Of a DNA stretch of 5,310 bases, positions 1 to 5,310 are shown one piece after another. Origin of the DNA: Alphaproteobacteria bacterium UBA4588 (GTDB taxonomy: Bacteria; Pseudomonadota; Alphaproteobacteria; Puniceispirillales; Puniceispirillaceae); the NCBI GenBank assembly GCA_002387605.1, contig DGJU01000076.1, positions 2,486-7,795 on the forward strand, given 5' to 3'. The position numbers and the translations under genes are program-made. Each line of letters starts with the position of its first letter. Position 1 is the first letter of the stretch. The notes under the pieces are model-generated. The model had not been told where the DNA came from. It ran no database searches and was given only the letters and a program-made list of their open reading frames with translations.

Positions 1-149
1 GGGTCATCAAGATTATCAGCAAATAAATGCGCAAGTCCGATGCTTCGCTCACGCGCAAGGCCTTGATCCTGACCATAGAGAAAAAAAACAAGGAACCGAG
101 GGTCCGGGCGCTTAAGAAGACTAGCAATATCCCGGGGCGCTATCTTCAT
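1..149 (-). CDS. holA: DNA polymerase III subunit delta (HolA), N-terminal fragment
   Basis: Delta is the clamp-loader subunit that opens the beta sliding clamp during chromosome replication in the cytoplasm. Only the first 49 codons are present; the gene leaves the window at the left edge. The peptide begins MKIAPRDIASLLKRPDP and continues with LYGQDQGLARER (about residues 24-35). This matches the conserved alphaproteobacterial HolA start (a PRDI segment, then an LYG-D-GL-RER motif in the degenerate P-loop region). The ATG overlaps the lptE stop as ATGA, and only a weak GAG lies upstream, so translation is probably coupled to lptE. The position directly after lptE and leuS is the usual class context as I know it. 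The identity rests on a short stretch, but the motif and the context agree. Confidence 0.85.
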   Translation of the reverse strand, partial: MKIAPRDIASLLKRPDPRFLVFFLYGQDQGLARERSIGLAHLFADNLDD

Positions 150-697
150 TTTATCTCGGAGGAGGTGTTGCCTTCAGTTGCAACTGAGAAGAAATAAAGC
201 TGTAGTTTCAGATGGATACGCTCACCAAGCAAAATAGCAAGTCGTTCCTCTGCAAATTGCTGTGATACTTCGCGTCCATAAAATGAGGTAATTGTACCTG
301 ATGTGGCTGAGACTTCAATACTTCCAGATGTAAGTTCTTCGCCAGTTTCATACGCAGATAAGGAATAAGTTCCGGTCATATTATGATCAATTAACGTTGA
401 TGACGAACCGGCTGCAGATAATGTCGAGACTGAGGCGCTGTCAAATTTATAGTCGAGTTTATATTGTCTATCAGCACTAAAAACACCAATCCGGTCTGAT
501 ATTTCATTTACCAGCAGCTGTTCTTGCCGGCTGTTTGGGCTGCGCATATCAATTTGGCTTAGGGCAGGTAGCGTAAGATCACGCAGCTGCGACATTGATG
601 TCATCGAACACCCAGATGCAAAAAGGGCATAGAGCCCCACTGCGATCAAACCCGCCCATCTCGAATAACGGATAGCAGAAAGGTTAGCAAACGACAT
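146..697 (-). CDS. lptE: LPS-assembly lipoprotein LptE
   Basis: LptE is the outer-membrane lipoprotein that plugs and matures the LptD barrel, which places LPS in the outer leaflet. The product is 183 aa from the ATG at 697. An upstream in-frame GTG at 727 would add 10 residues, but the ATG has an AGGA box (704-707) 6 nt away and gives the better signal peptide. Residues 14-29 are hydrophobic and end in a relaxed lipobox, FASG-C30. The body has the family pattern: YKLDYKF (79-85), a beta segment MTGTYSLSAYETGEELTSGS (107-126), and a C-terminal helix GREVSQQFAEERLAILLGER ending near LQLYF169. The GFxPLY-type motif usual just after the lipidated Cys is absent (CSMTSMSQ instead). It overlaps the leuS 3' end by 14 bp and the holA start by 4 bp. 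The assignment combines the C-terminal pattern with position between leuS and holA; sequence similarity by eye is moderate. Confidence 0.8.
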   Translation of the reverse strand: MSFANLSAIRYSRWAGLIAVGLYALFASGCSMTSMSQLRDLTLPALSQIDMRSPNSRQEQLLVNEISDRIGVFSADRQYKLDYKFDSASVSTLSAAGSSSTLIDHNMTGTYSLSAYETGEELTSGSIEVSATSGTITSFYGREVSQQFAEERLAILLGERIHLKLQLYFFSVATEGNTSSEIK

Positions 698-3269
698 TGA
701 TAATCCTGTTTGGTACAACGATGACACGTTTAATGACCTTATCTTCGCAATATTTCTGGATGATGTCGAGGCTCAGTGCCGCCTTTTCAGCGTCATCCTT
801 AGCGCAATCAACAGGCAGGGATAATTTAGCCCGAACCTTACCATTTACCTGAACAGCAATTTCTACCTCTTCAGAGGTTAGCCATTCAGCCTGTGCCGTT
901 GGCCAGGACGCTTGTGCGACAAGCCCGTTACCACCTGTTTTTGCCCATATTTCCTCGGCAAGGTGCGGCGAAAATGGCGCGATAAGAACGGATAAATTAT
1001 GTAAGGCGTGGGAGAAGGCGGCTTGATCTGCACCGTCTTTGTTGCGGTAGTCTGAGATAGCGCCAACCAAAATATGCAAGCTTGCAACACATTTATTAAA
1101 TGCGAACCGTTCTATATCGCTCCCAATAGAGGCAATGGCGCTATGAATCGTGCGAATAAGGTCTTCTGTGTCGCTGGAATGGGCCGCCGATTTAACAGGT
1201 AAAAAATCAAGACCAGTCGTATCAGCCTGCTCAGCAAGACGCCAGATTTTCTGAAGAAAACGGAACGCGCCTTCAACACCGGATTCGGTCCATTCAAGAT
1301 CGCGCTCAGGCGGCGAGTCTGACAACATGAATAGCCGTGCTGTGTCTGCGCCATAAGTTTTGATGATAAGTTCTGGGTCAACAACATTACGCTTTGACTT
1401 GCTCATCTTCTCGACACGGCCGGCATTCACTGCTGCGCCTGTTTCAACTTCAACAAATCCGTCACTTGTGCGGGTGACCTGCTCAGGGAATAACCAACCC
1501 CCATCCTGATTTTTAAAGCTCTGATGACAGACCATTCCTTGTGTCATCAGGCCTGCAAAAGGTTCAGCGAGATCAAGATAACCAACATCGCTTAGAGCGC
1601 GCATAAAGAAACGGGAATAAAGCAGATGAAGAACAGCATGTTCGACACCGCCAATATACTGGTCAACGGGTAGCCAGTAGTCTGCAGCCTCTCGGCTAAA
1701 TCCATTTTCTGAGGCTGGGTCTGTAAAGCGGGCAAAATACCATGAGCTCTCAAAAAAAGTATCAAAAGTGTCTGTTTCACGTTCTGCATCACCGCCGCAA
1801 GATGGACAGCTTACAAATTTCCAGCTTGGATGCCTGTCTAATGGATTGCCCGGCTCGTCAAAATCAACATCAACTGGCAAGGTAACCGGAAGGTCTGTTT
1901 CTGGAACAGGAACAGCGGCACATTTCGGGCAATGTATGATCGGAATAGGACAGCCCCAATAACGCTGCCGCGAAACACCCCAATCACGCAGCCGGTAGGT
2001 AATACGTGATGTGCCAACATTGCGCGCTTCGACAGCCGCAATCGCAGCTGTCTTGCCGGCTTCAATGGTTAGCCCATCCCACTCACCTGAATTCATCAAT
2101 GTGCCGGGGCCAGTATAGGCGGTATCGGCAACATCAAAATCGGCATCGGCATCGGATGGTTGAACTACAGGAATAACCGGTAAATCATATTTACGCGCAA
2201 AATCAAGATCTCGCTGATCATGAGCTGGACAGCCAAAAATCGCGCCTGTCCCATAATCCATTAGAACGAAATTCGCGATATAGACAGGAAGCTCATGACC
2301 ATCCAAAAGCGGATGTTGAGCCTTTAAGCCTGTGTCAAAGCCCTGTTTTTCAGCTTTCTCAATAGCCGCTTCAGAGGTGCCGAGCGCGCTACATTCTGCA
2401 AGAAAATCAGCCGCTTTGCTATCCTTTTGGGCAATCATAAGAGCCAGCGGGTGTTGTGCTGATACCGCAAGGAAAGAGGCGCCATGCAGTGTGTCTGGTC
2501 TGGTTGTGAAAACGTCAACCTTATGTAACTCAGTATCTGGCAGTTGTGCAGTTGAGGCAGGGGTTAAAGAAAATTGTACAGATGCCCCCTCAGAGCGGCC
2601 AATCCAGTTATGCTGCATAAGCCGGACACGTTCAGGCCAGCGCTCAAGACCCTCAATCGCCTGAAGCAAATCATCTGCGTAATGAGAGATTTTCAAGAAC
2701 CATTGCGATAGCTGCCGGCGTTCAACAGGGGCACCTGAGCGCCAGCCACATCCGTCAACAACCTGCTCATTGGCAAGGACTGTATGTTCGACCGGATCCC
2801 AGTTCACCCAGCTTTCTTTGCGGTAGGCAAGACCAGCTTCCAGAAATTTGAGGAACATTTTCTGTTCATGTTGATAATAGTCAGGATGGCAGGTCGCAAT
2901 TTCCCGCCCCCAGTCATAAGACAATCCCATTGTTTTAAGCTGGGCCCGCATTGCGGCCATATTGTCAGTTGTCCAGTCACCGGGGTGAATGCCACGTTCA
3001 ATTGCAGCATTTTCAGCTGGTAAGCCAAACGCATCCCAGCCCATAGGGTGGAGCACATTATAGCCACAGGCCCGCCTGTAACGTGCCACTACATCACCAA
3101 GAGCATAATTGCGCACATGTCCCATATGGATGCGCCCTGAAGGATAGGGAAACATCTCAAGAACATAATATTTCGGTTTGCTAGCATCTATTTCAGTTGT
3201 GAATACTTGCGCCTCATCCCAGACAGATTGCCATTTGGCCTCCAGACTAGAGGGTTTGTAGTGCGCCAT
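684..3269 (-). CDS. leuS: Leucyl-tRNA synthetase (LeuRS)
   Basis: This class I synthetase charges tRNA-Leu with leucine in the cytoplasm and hydrolyses mischarged products. At 861 aa it is full length for bacterial LeuRS. The HIGH motif is HMGH at 48-51 (within PYPSGRIHMGHVRNY) and the KMSKS motif is exact at 621-625. The CP1 editing domain lies at about 225-415 and has TTRPDT (255-260; T260 fits the discriminating threonine) and HDQRD (350-354; D354 fits the amino-group-binding Asp). The SSWYFAR segment is at 508-514, the helical anticodon-binding domain at about 700-800, and the C-terminal domain starts near VEIAVQVNGKVRAK. Zinc-1 ligands are missing (NWDP at 156-159, then GCGWRS at 173-178), whereas two CxxC pairs at 447/450 and 488/491 remain. 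The ATG at 3269 has AGGT 7 nt upstream. It follows the DUF3576 gene by 36 bp and overlaps lptE. No frameshift or missing catalytic motif is seen. Confidence 0.98.
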   Translation of the reverse strand: MAHYKPSSLEAKWQSVWDEAQVFTTEIDASKPKYYVLEMFPYPSGRIHMGHVRNYALGDVVARYRRACGYNVLHPMGWDAFGLPAENAAIERGIHPGDWTTDNMAAMRAQLKTMGLSYDWGREIATCHPDYYQHEQKMFLKFLEAGLAYRKESWVNWDPVEHTVLANEQVVDGCGWRSGAPVERRQLSQWFLKISHYADDLLQAIEGLERWPERVRLMQHNWIGRSEGASVQFSLTPASTAQLPDTELHKVDVFTTRPDTLHGASFLAVSAQHPLALMIAQKDSKAADFLAECSALGTSEAAIEKAEKQGFDTGLKAQHPLLDGHELPVYIANFVLMDYGTGAIFGCPAHDQRDLDFARKYDLPVIPVVQPSDADADFDVADTAYTGPGTLMNSGEWDGLTIEAGKTAAIAAVEARNVGTSRITYRLRDWGVSRQRYWGCPIPIIHCPKCAAVPVPETDLPVTLPVDVDFDEPGNPLDRHPSWKFVSCPSCGGDAERETDTFDTFFESSWYFARFTDPASENGFSREAADYWLPVDQYIGGVEHAVLHLLYSRFFMRALSDVGYLDLAEPFAGLMTQGMVCHQSFKNQDGGWLFPEQVTRTSDGFVEVETGAAVNAGRVEKMSKSKRNVVDPELIIKTYGADTARLFMLSDSPPERDLEWTESGVEGAFRFLQKIWRLAEQADTTGLDFLPVKSAAHSSDTEDLIRTIHSAIASIGSDIERFAFNKCVASLHILVGAISDYRNKDGADQAAFSHALHNLSVLIAPFSPHLAEEIWAKTGGNGLVAQASWPTAQAEWLTSEEVEIAVQVNGKVRAKLSLPVDCAKDDAEKAALSLDIIQKYCEDKVIKRVIVVPNRIINVVC
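704..707 (-). promoter_or_regulatory. Ribosome binding site deciding the lptE start
   Basis: On the minus strand this reads AGGA followed by a 6-nt spacer and the ATG at 697. It lies inside the last codons of leuS. It favours the ATG at 697 over the in-frame GTG at 727, which has no comparable purine box. Confidence 0.6.
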
Positions 3270-3276
3270 AATATTT

Positions 3277-3280
3277 ACCT
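3277..3280 (-). promoter_or_regulatory. leuS ribosome binding site
   Basis: The minus strand reads AGGT with a 7-nt spacer to the leuS ATG. It lies in the 36-bp gap after the DUF3576 gene. I see no T-box, attenuator or leucine-rich leader peptide in this gap, so leuS appears to depend on upstream transcription. Confidence 0.55.
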
Positions 3281-3305
3281 GCTTACACGAAAAATATAAT
3301 GAAGA

Positions 3306-3809
3306 TTAGTTATCTGTCTCGGTAACGCCAGCAGCACGTATTTCGCGCGCGCGTGTCAGAACGAGCTCTTCTAGTTTACGGCCAAGAGCACTATCTGTTC
3401 CGCCATCAACCCAAACGCCGTTTTCCTGCCTTTGAACATAGACTTGTACACGGATAGCATCAGAGCGTAATTCCAAATCCAGAACAAAAAAGGTCATTTT
3501 GATACGCTCATTCGGCGAATTTGCCAGCGAATACCATTCAGTTACTATGGTACCGCCATAAGTATCGACGTCATCGATTGGAATAGTAGAGACAATATCA
3601 AGAGAGGCACGCCATAGAAGGGCGTTTATGGGGAGACCGCCTGTGTTCGTTCCCATCAGACTTCCGAAGTCTGCTAGGGAAAGTCCTTGTTGCGCTTTGC
3701 CTGTCAGGATAGAGCCCTGACCTTCGTCTGAAGTGGAAATATACTGACCGGACCCACTACAGGCGGCAAGCGTCAAAAAAAGACAATAGAATAGTACTGA
3801 GCGCATCAT
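3306..3809 (-). CDS. DUF3576-family lipoprotein
   Basis: This is a predicted envelope lipoprotein of unknown function, 167 aa from the ATG at 3809. A second ATG follows immediately at 3806, and an in-frame TTG at 3821 lies inside the terminator U-tract and has no ribosome binding site, so I reject it. The signal peptide is short, with a textbook lipobox LAA-C17. A low-complexity Ser/Gly linker follows. The conserved core matches DUF3576 as I know it: NALLWRASLD (62-71), DTYGGTIVTEWYS (82-94), NERIKMTFFVLD (100-111), GVWVDGG (131-137) and the C-terminal helix LEELVLTRAREIR (146-158). The core looks like a small alternating beta sheet with a final helix. Genes of this family commonly precede leuS in Alphaproteobacteria, and here it heads the leuS-lptE-holA run. 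Linkage to lptE suggests an outer-membrane role, but that is inference. Family call is firm, function unknown. Confidence 0.88.
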   Translation of the reverse strand: MMRSVLFYCLFLTLAACSGSGQYISTSDEGQGSILTGKAQQGLSLADFGSLMGTNTGGLPINALLWRASLDIVSTIPIDDVDTYGGTIVTEWYSLANSPNERIKMTFFVLDLELRSDAIRVQVYVQRQENGVWVDGGTDSALGRKLEELVLTRAREIRAAGVTETDN

Positions 3810-3819
3810 AGAGTTTCCC

Positions 3820-3853
3820 AAAAAAAAGAGAGGTCAGAAGAACTGACCTCTCT
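3820..3853 (-). terminator. Intrinsic terminator of the porin gene
   Basis: On the minus strand, 28 bp after the porin stop codon, AGAGAGGTCAG (3853-3843) pairs perfectly with CTGACCTCTCT (3837-3827) across a 5-nt TTCTT loop. The second arm ends in a run of eight T (3827-3820). This is a complete rho-independent terminator. The flanking G at 3854 could add a G-U pair. Its T run ends only 10 nt before the ATG of the DUF3576 lipoprotein gene. Confidence 0.92.
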
Positions 3854-3880
3854 CTTACACAAAAATGTCGCTAACTTCAA
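3852..3880 (-). promoter_or_regulatory. Possible promoter of the DUF3576-leuS-lptE-holA operon
   Basis: On the minus strand TTGAAG (3880-3875) is followed after exactly 17 bp by TAAGAG (3857-3852). The -35 box matches 4 of 6 consensus positions and the -10 only 3 of 6, so the motif is weak. It would start transcripts near 3845, inside the first arm of the porin terminator, so these transcripts would lack an intact hairpin. Read-through from the porin, or a promoter within the porin 3' end, are alternatives. Confidence 0.25.
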
Positions 3881-3881
3881 A

Positions 3882-4829
3882 TTAGAAAGTAGCTTTGATG
3901 TTTAGAACAGTTGCGTCGTCGTTAGACTTTACGCCTGCGCTTGTTGTAACTTCAGAATCTGTCATTGATACAGACGCTGTAAGGCCAGAAGCAATTGTGT
4001 ATGTGATAGATGCAGCTGACTGGTTAAAGTCATATGATGTATTTTTCTCATCACCACCGCTTAGTGTGAATGCAGAGATTGAAATACCTTCAATGCCTGT
4101 ATATTTCACGTCAAGTACGTCATTTTTGTACTCATAAGCACTTGTGTTGATGCTCTTTTTGTGCTGAGACGCGGTCACCTGGAAATCGCTCAATGCGAAA
4201 CGAATACCCATAGATGTGGACTCTGTTCCAGTTTGGTTACCAGAAGCACCTGTATCATCTGTTGCACTGGAGATATACTGCGCTTTTACAGAACCACCAG
4301 AAATGTCAGTTGAGTATTCAGCTAGGAACGCAGTGTTATCGCCCTTAGTTGAAACACCAGCATCCTGATGGTGGAGCTTAAGTGTTAGGCCAGACATTGA
4401 TGGCAATGTGTACATGATGGTGTTACCGTTAAGGTCTGCACCGTGCATTCCAAGACCTGGAGCCAATGTAGTCATGTTGTCAGCTACAGACTCATCCATT
4501 GCGGAATCTGCAAGACCTTCAAGGTCGTCGCTCAAACGGATTGTACCGAAATCACCAGCGATATCAAAATACTGGTCATCCGTGTTGCCAGTTTCATCAA
4601 GGCCGACGCCCATTGTCAATGTAAGGCCGCTGTCGGTTGTTGTAGAAAATTTGAAATCTACATCCTGGTCCATATCAATATATGAGCCGTTTTGAGCACC
4701 AGAGTTTGATGTGTTGTCATAGTTGATGTAGTGCCAGTCTGTAGCACCTGAAATTGTTACGTCTGCTGCATTTGCTGCAACTGTGCCGAAAGCTACTAGA
4801 GCTGTAGAGGCGAGTAAAATCTTACGCAT
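3882..4829 (-). CDS. Gram-negative outer-membrane porin
   Basis: This is a general diffusion porin of the alphaproteobacterial/neisserial type, 315 aa, letting small hydrophilic solutes cross the outer membrane, probably as a trimeric beta barrel of about 16 strands. The signal peptide is clear: basic MRK, hydrophobic core, cleavage at ANA21-ADVT. The mature chain has alternating amphipathic strands and the porin motif DIAGDFGTIRLSDDLEG (about 89-105), which precedes the constriction loop. It ends NIKATF, and a terminal Phe is the BAM assembly signal. By my count the mature chain has 41 Asp/Glu against 13 Lys/Arg and no Cys. The ATG at 4829 has a GGAG box 7 nt upstream. Strong ribosome binding site, a 5' stem-loop and a tight terminator suggest a monocistronic, highly expressed mRNA. 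Substrate selectivity cannot be read from sequence. Confidence 0.9.
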   Translation of the reverse strand: MRKILLASTALVAFGTVAANAADVTISGATDWHYINYDNTSNSGAQNGSYIDMDQDVDFKFSTTTDSGLTLTMGVGLDETGNTDDQYFDIAGDFGTIRLSDDLEGLADSAMDESVADNMTTLAPGLGMHGADLNGNTIMYTLPSMSGLTLKLHHQDAGVSTKGDNTAFLAEYSTDISGGSVKAQYISSATDDTGASGNQTGTESTSMGIRFALSDFQVTASQHKKSINTSAYEYKNDVLDVKYTGIEGISISAFTLSGGDEKNTSYDFNQSAASITYTIASGLTASVSMTDSEVTTSAGVKSNDDATVLNIKATF

Positions 4830-4836
4830 AATATCT

Positions 4837-4840
4837 CTCC
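4837..4840 (-). promoter_or_regulatory. Porin ribosome binding site
   Basis: The minus strand reads GGGAGAGATATT directly before the ATG. GGAG (4840-4837) is 7 nt from the start, the best Shine-Dalgarno box among the minus-strand genes here. Confidence 0.75.
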
Positions 4841-4852
4841 CGAAGATTTAAA

Positions 4853-4868
4853 CCGCCAGGATTGGCGG
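4853..4868 (-). promoter_or_regulatory. Stem-loop in the porin mRNA leader
   Basis: The minus strand reads CCGCCAATCCTGGCGG, a perfect 6-bp GC-rich stem with an AUCC tetraloop. It lies in an AT-rich leader 12 nt upstream of the GGAG box, so it does not hide the ribosome binding site. No T run follows, so it is not a terminator. A 5'-terminal stem that protects a long-lived porin mRNA, as known for ompA, is a plausible role. Confidence 0.5.
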
Positions 4869-4875
4869 CAGTCCT

Positions 4876-4903
4876 ACTTTATTAATAACTACTTAATCAT
4901 CAA
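4876..4903 (-). promoter_or_regulatory. Candidate porin promoter
   Basis: The minus strand has TTGATG (4903-4898), a 16-bp spacer and TAAAGT (4881-4876), each matching 4 of 6 sigma-70 positions. A start about 7 nt downstream would fall near 4869, just before the leader stem-loop at 4868, giving a leader of about 40 nt. The surrounding stretch 4879-4935 is very AT-rich and offers other TATATT-like boxes, so the exact promoter is uncertain. Confidence 0.35.
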
Positions 4904-4941
4904 TATATAATTAACTGTTTATTAATATAAAAACCACTGAC

Positions 4942-4959
4942 TGTGATATTTTTATCACA
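4942..4959. promoter_or_regulatory. Perfect 18-bp palindrome, probable operator
   Basis: TGTGATA-TTTT-TATCACA is a perfect inverted repeat with 7-bp arms. It lies between the divergent porin and yggS genes, with its centre about 82 bp upstream of the presumed porin start point and about 108 bp upstream of the yggS -10 box. The outer pentamers TGTGA/TCACA resemble CRP half-sites, but here they are 8 bp apart instead of 6. FNR-type spacing (TTGAT-N4-ATCAA) does not fit either. No T run follows the repeat, so a terminator is unlikely. The binding protein is unknown. Confidence 0.45.
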
Positions 4960-5057
4960 ATGATAGGTAGGCTCAGTCATTTCTTGAGGCTTGGCAAGCC
5001 GCTTTAGATGAAAGAGAGAATGACAAGATTGTCCCTGTGCTTTTCATCAAAAGGTTT

Positions 5058-5063
5058 TATAAT
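5058..5063 (+). promoter_or_regulatory. Consensus -10 box upstream of yggS
   Basis: TATAAT is an exact match to the sigma-70 -10 consensus, 45 bp before the yggS ATG, which would give a leader of roughly 38-40 nt. No good -35 box lies 16-18 bp upstream (CTGTGC or TGTGCT). TTGTCC at 5029-5034 is 23 bp away, too far. Either activator help or chance in AT-rich DNA is possible. Confidence 0.4.
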
Positions 5064-5096
5064 AAGGGTTGTGATACGTTTTTCGCCAGAATAGAT

Positions 5097-5102
5097 AAGG
5101 GG
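5097..5102 (+). promoter_or_regulatory. yggS ribosome binding site
   Basis: AAGGGG sits 6 nt before the ATG at 5109. It decides the start, because the reading frame stays open upstream to about 4971 with only an unsupported GTG (5037) as an alternative. Confidence 0.6.
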
Positions 5103-5108
5103 CTTATT

Positions 5109-5310
5109 ATGACAGAGGCACGCCATAATATTGTGATAAAATTGTCAGAAGCTGCTAAGTTAGCTGGCCGTGATAAGAATGATATCACACTCATTGCTGT
5201 CTCAAAGCAGCAACCTGATGAGCGTATTGAGGAAAGCCTTGCTAGTGGGCAGCGTGTTTTCGGTGAAAACCGTGTGCAGGAAGCTTTTGAGCGCTGGCAG
5301 GCTCGTAAAA
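5109..5310 (+). CDS. yggS: YggS-family PLP-binding protein, N-terminal fragment
   Basis: YggS/PLPBP proteins (COG0325) bind pyridoxal 5'-phosphate in an alanine-racemase-like TIM barrel and keep cytoplasmic PLP and amino-acid pools balanced. They are not known to have catalytic activity. The first 67 codons are present, about 30% of the usual ~220-230 aa; the gene leaves the window at the right edge. Visible family marks are AGRDKNDITLIAVSKQQP, with K33 as the expected Schiff-base lysine, then the second strand-helix unit with VFGENRVQEA (about 54-63). The first helix is slightly shorter than in many relatives, but AAGRD and the lysine are spaced normally. The gene diverges from the porin, and its leader carries a TATAAT box and an AAGGGG ribosome binding site. 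The family call is firm. Confidence 0.93.
   Translation, partial: MTEARHNIVIKLSEAAKLAGRDKNDITLIAVSKQQPDERIEESLASGQRVFGENRVQEAFERWQARK

Noticed and set aside
2139..2156. Three tandem hexamers (ATCGGC-type) in leuS as a contingency repeat
   Set aside because: It encodes an in-frame Asp-Ala run at the edge of the editing domain. A hexamer repeat cannot cause phase variation by frameshift, and three units are unremarkable.
2332..2664. Plus-strand open frame opposite leuS
   Set aside because: It is antisense to the well-conserved LeuRS coding sequence, has no ribosome binding site and encodes no recognisable protein. Other open frames opposite leuS and the porin are rejected for the same reasons.
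3806..3821. TTG at 3821 as the start of the DUF3576 lipoprotein
   Set aside because: It lies in the terminator T run without a ribosome binding site. Starting at the ATG at 3809 gives a normal lipoprotein signal peptide.
4942..4959. Reading the palindrome as a canonical CRP or FNR site
   Set aside because: CRP requires TGTGA-N6-TCACA and FNR TTGAT-N4-ATCAA. Here the equivalent half-sites are separated by 8 and 6 bp, so neither name is justified.
4960..5007. 15-codon plus-strand ORF starting MIGRLSHF, as a leader peptide
   Set aside because: It is too short to judge, has no purine-rich box upstream, and no attenuator-like hairpin follows it.
5008..5094. 28-codon plus-strand ORF starting MKERMTRL in the porin/yggS gap
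   Set aside because: It has no ribosome binding site, no recognisable family and overlaps the likely yggS promoter. Length is within chance expectation.
5070..5189. Further copies of the heptamer TGTGATA (5070, 5132, and inverted at 5183) as a regulatory array around yggS
   Set aside because: The same heptamer also occurs inside lptE (261) and the porin gene (4002), and two of the yggS copies lie in coding sequence. It seems generally common here, with no regular spacing.

Overview
The window looks like a chromosomal housekeeping segment of an alphaproteobacterium, probably a free-living marine one. Three things point there. The cluster of a DUF3576-type lipoprotein, leuS, lptE and holA is a gene order I associate with Alphaproteobacteria. 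The LeuRS has lost the first zinc-site cysteines, as I recall for that class. A very acidic general porin sits next to the cluster. Base composition is moderate to AT-leaning and coding density is high. A SAR116-like lineage would fit, but the sequence alone does not prove it.

Layout, read from the right on the minus strand: an outer-membrane porin (3882-4829) ends in a strong intrinsic terminator (3820-3853). Almost touching this terminator begins a compact four-gene run. It holds the DUF3576 lipoprotein (3306-3809), leuS (684-3269), lptE (146-697) and the first 49 codons of holA (1-149, running off the left edge). leuS and lptE overlap by 14 bp and lptE and holA by 4 bp (ATGA), so the run is very likely one translationally coupled operon. 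On the plus strand, diverging from the porin, the start of a YggS-family PLP-binding protein (5109-5310) runs off the right edge.

The only substantial non-coding stretch is the 279 bp between the porin and yggS. It holds a likely porin promoter, a small stem-loop at the presumed 5' end of the porin mRNA, a perfect 18-bp palindrome that looks like an operator, and a consensus -10 box plus ribosome binding site for yggS.

Functionally the genes cover separate core jobs: leucyl-tRNA charging (LeuS), LPS export to the outer membrane (LptE), the replication clamp loader (HolA), PLP homeostasis (YggS), nutrient diffusion (porin) and an envelope lipoprotein of unknown role. I see no mobile element, tRNA, CRISPR or defence system, and no convincing undescribed system. 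The most interesting points are regulatory: the terminator pressed against the operon start, and the palindrome between the divergent genes.
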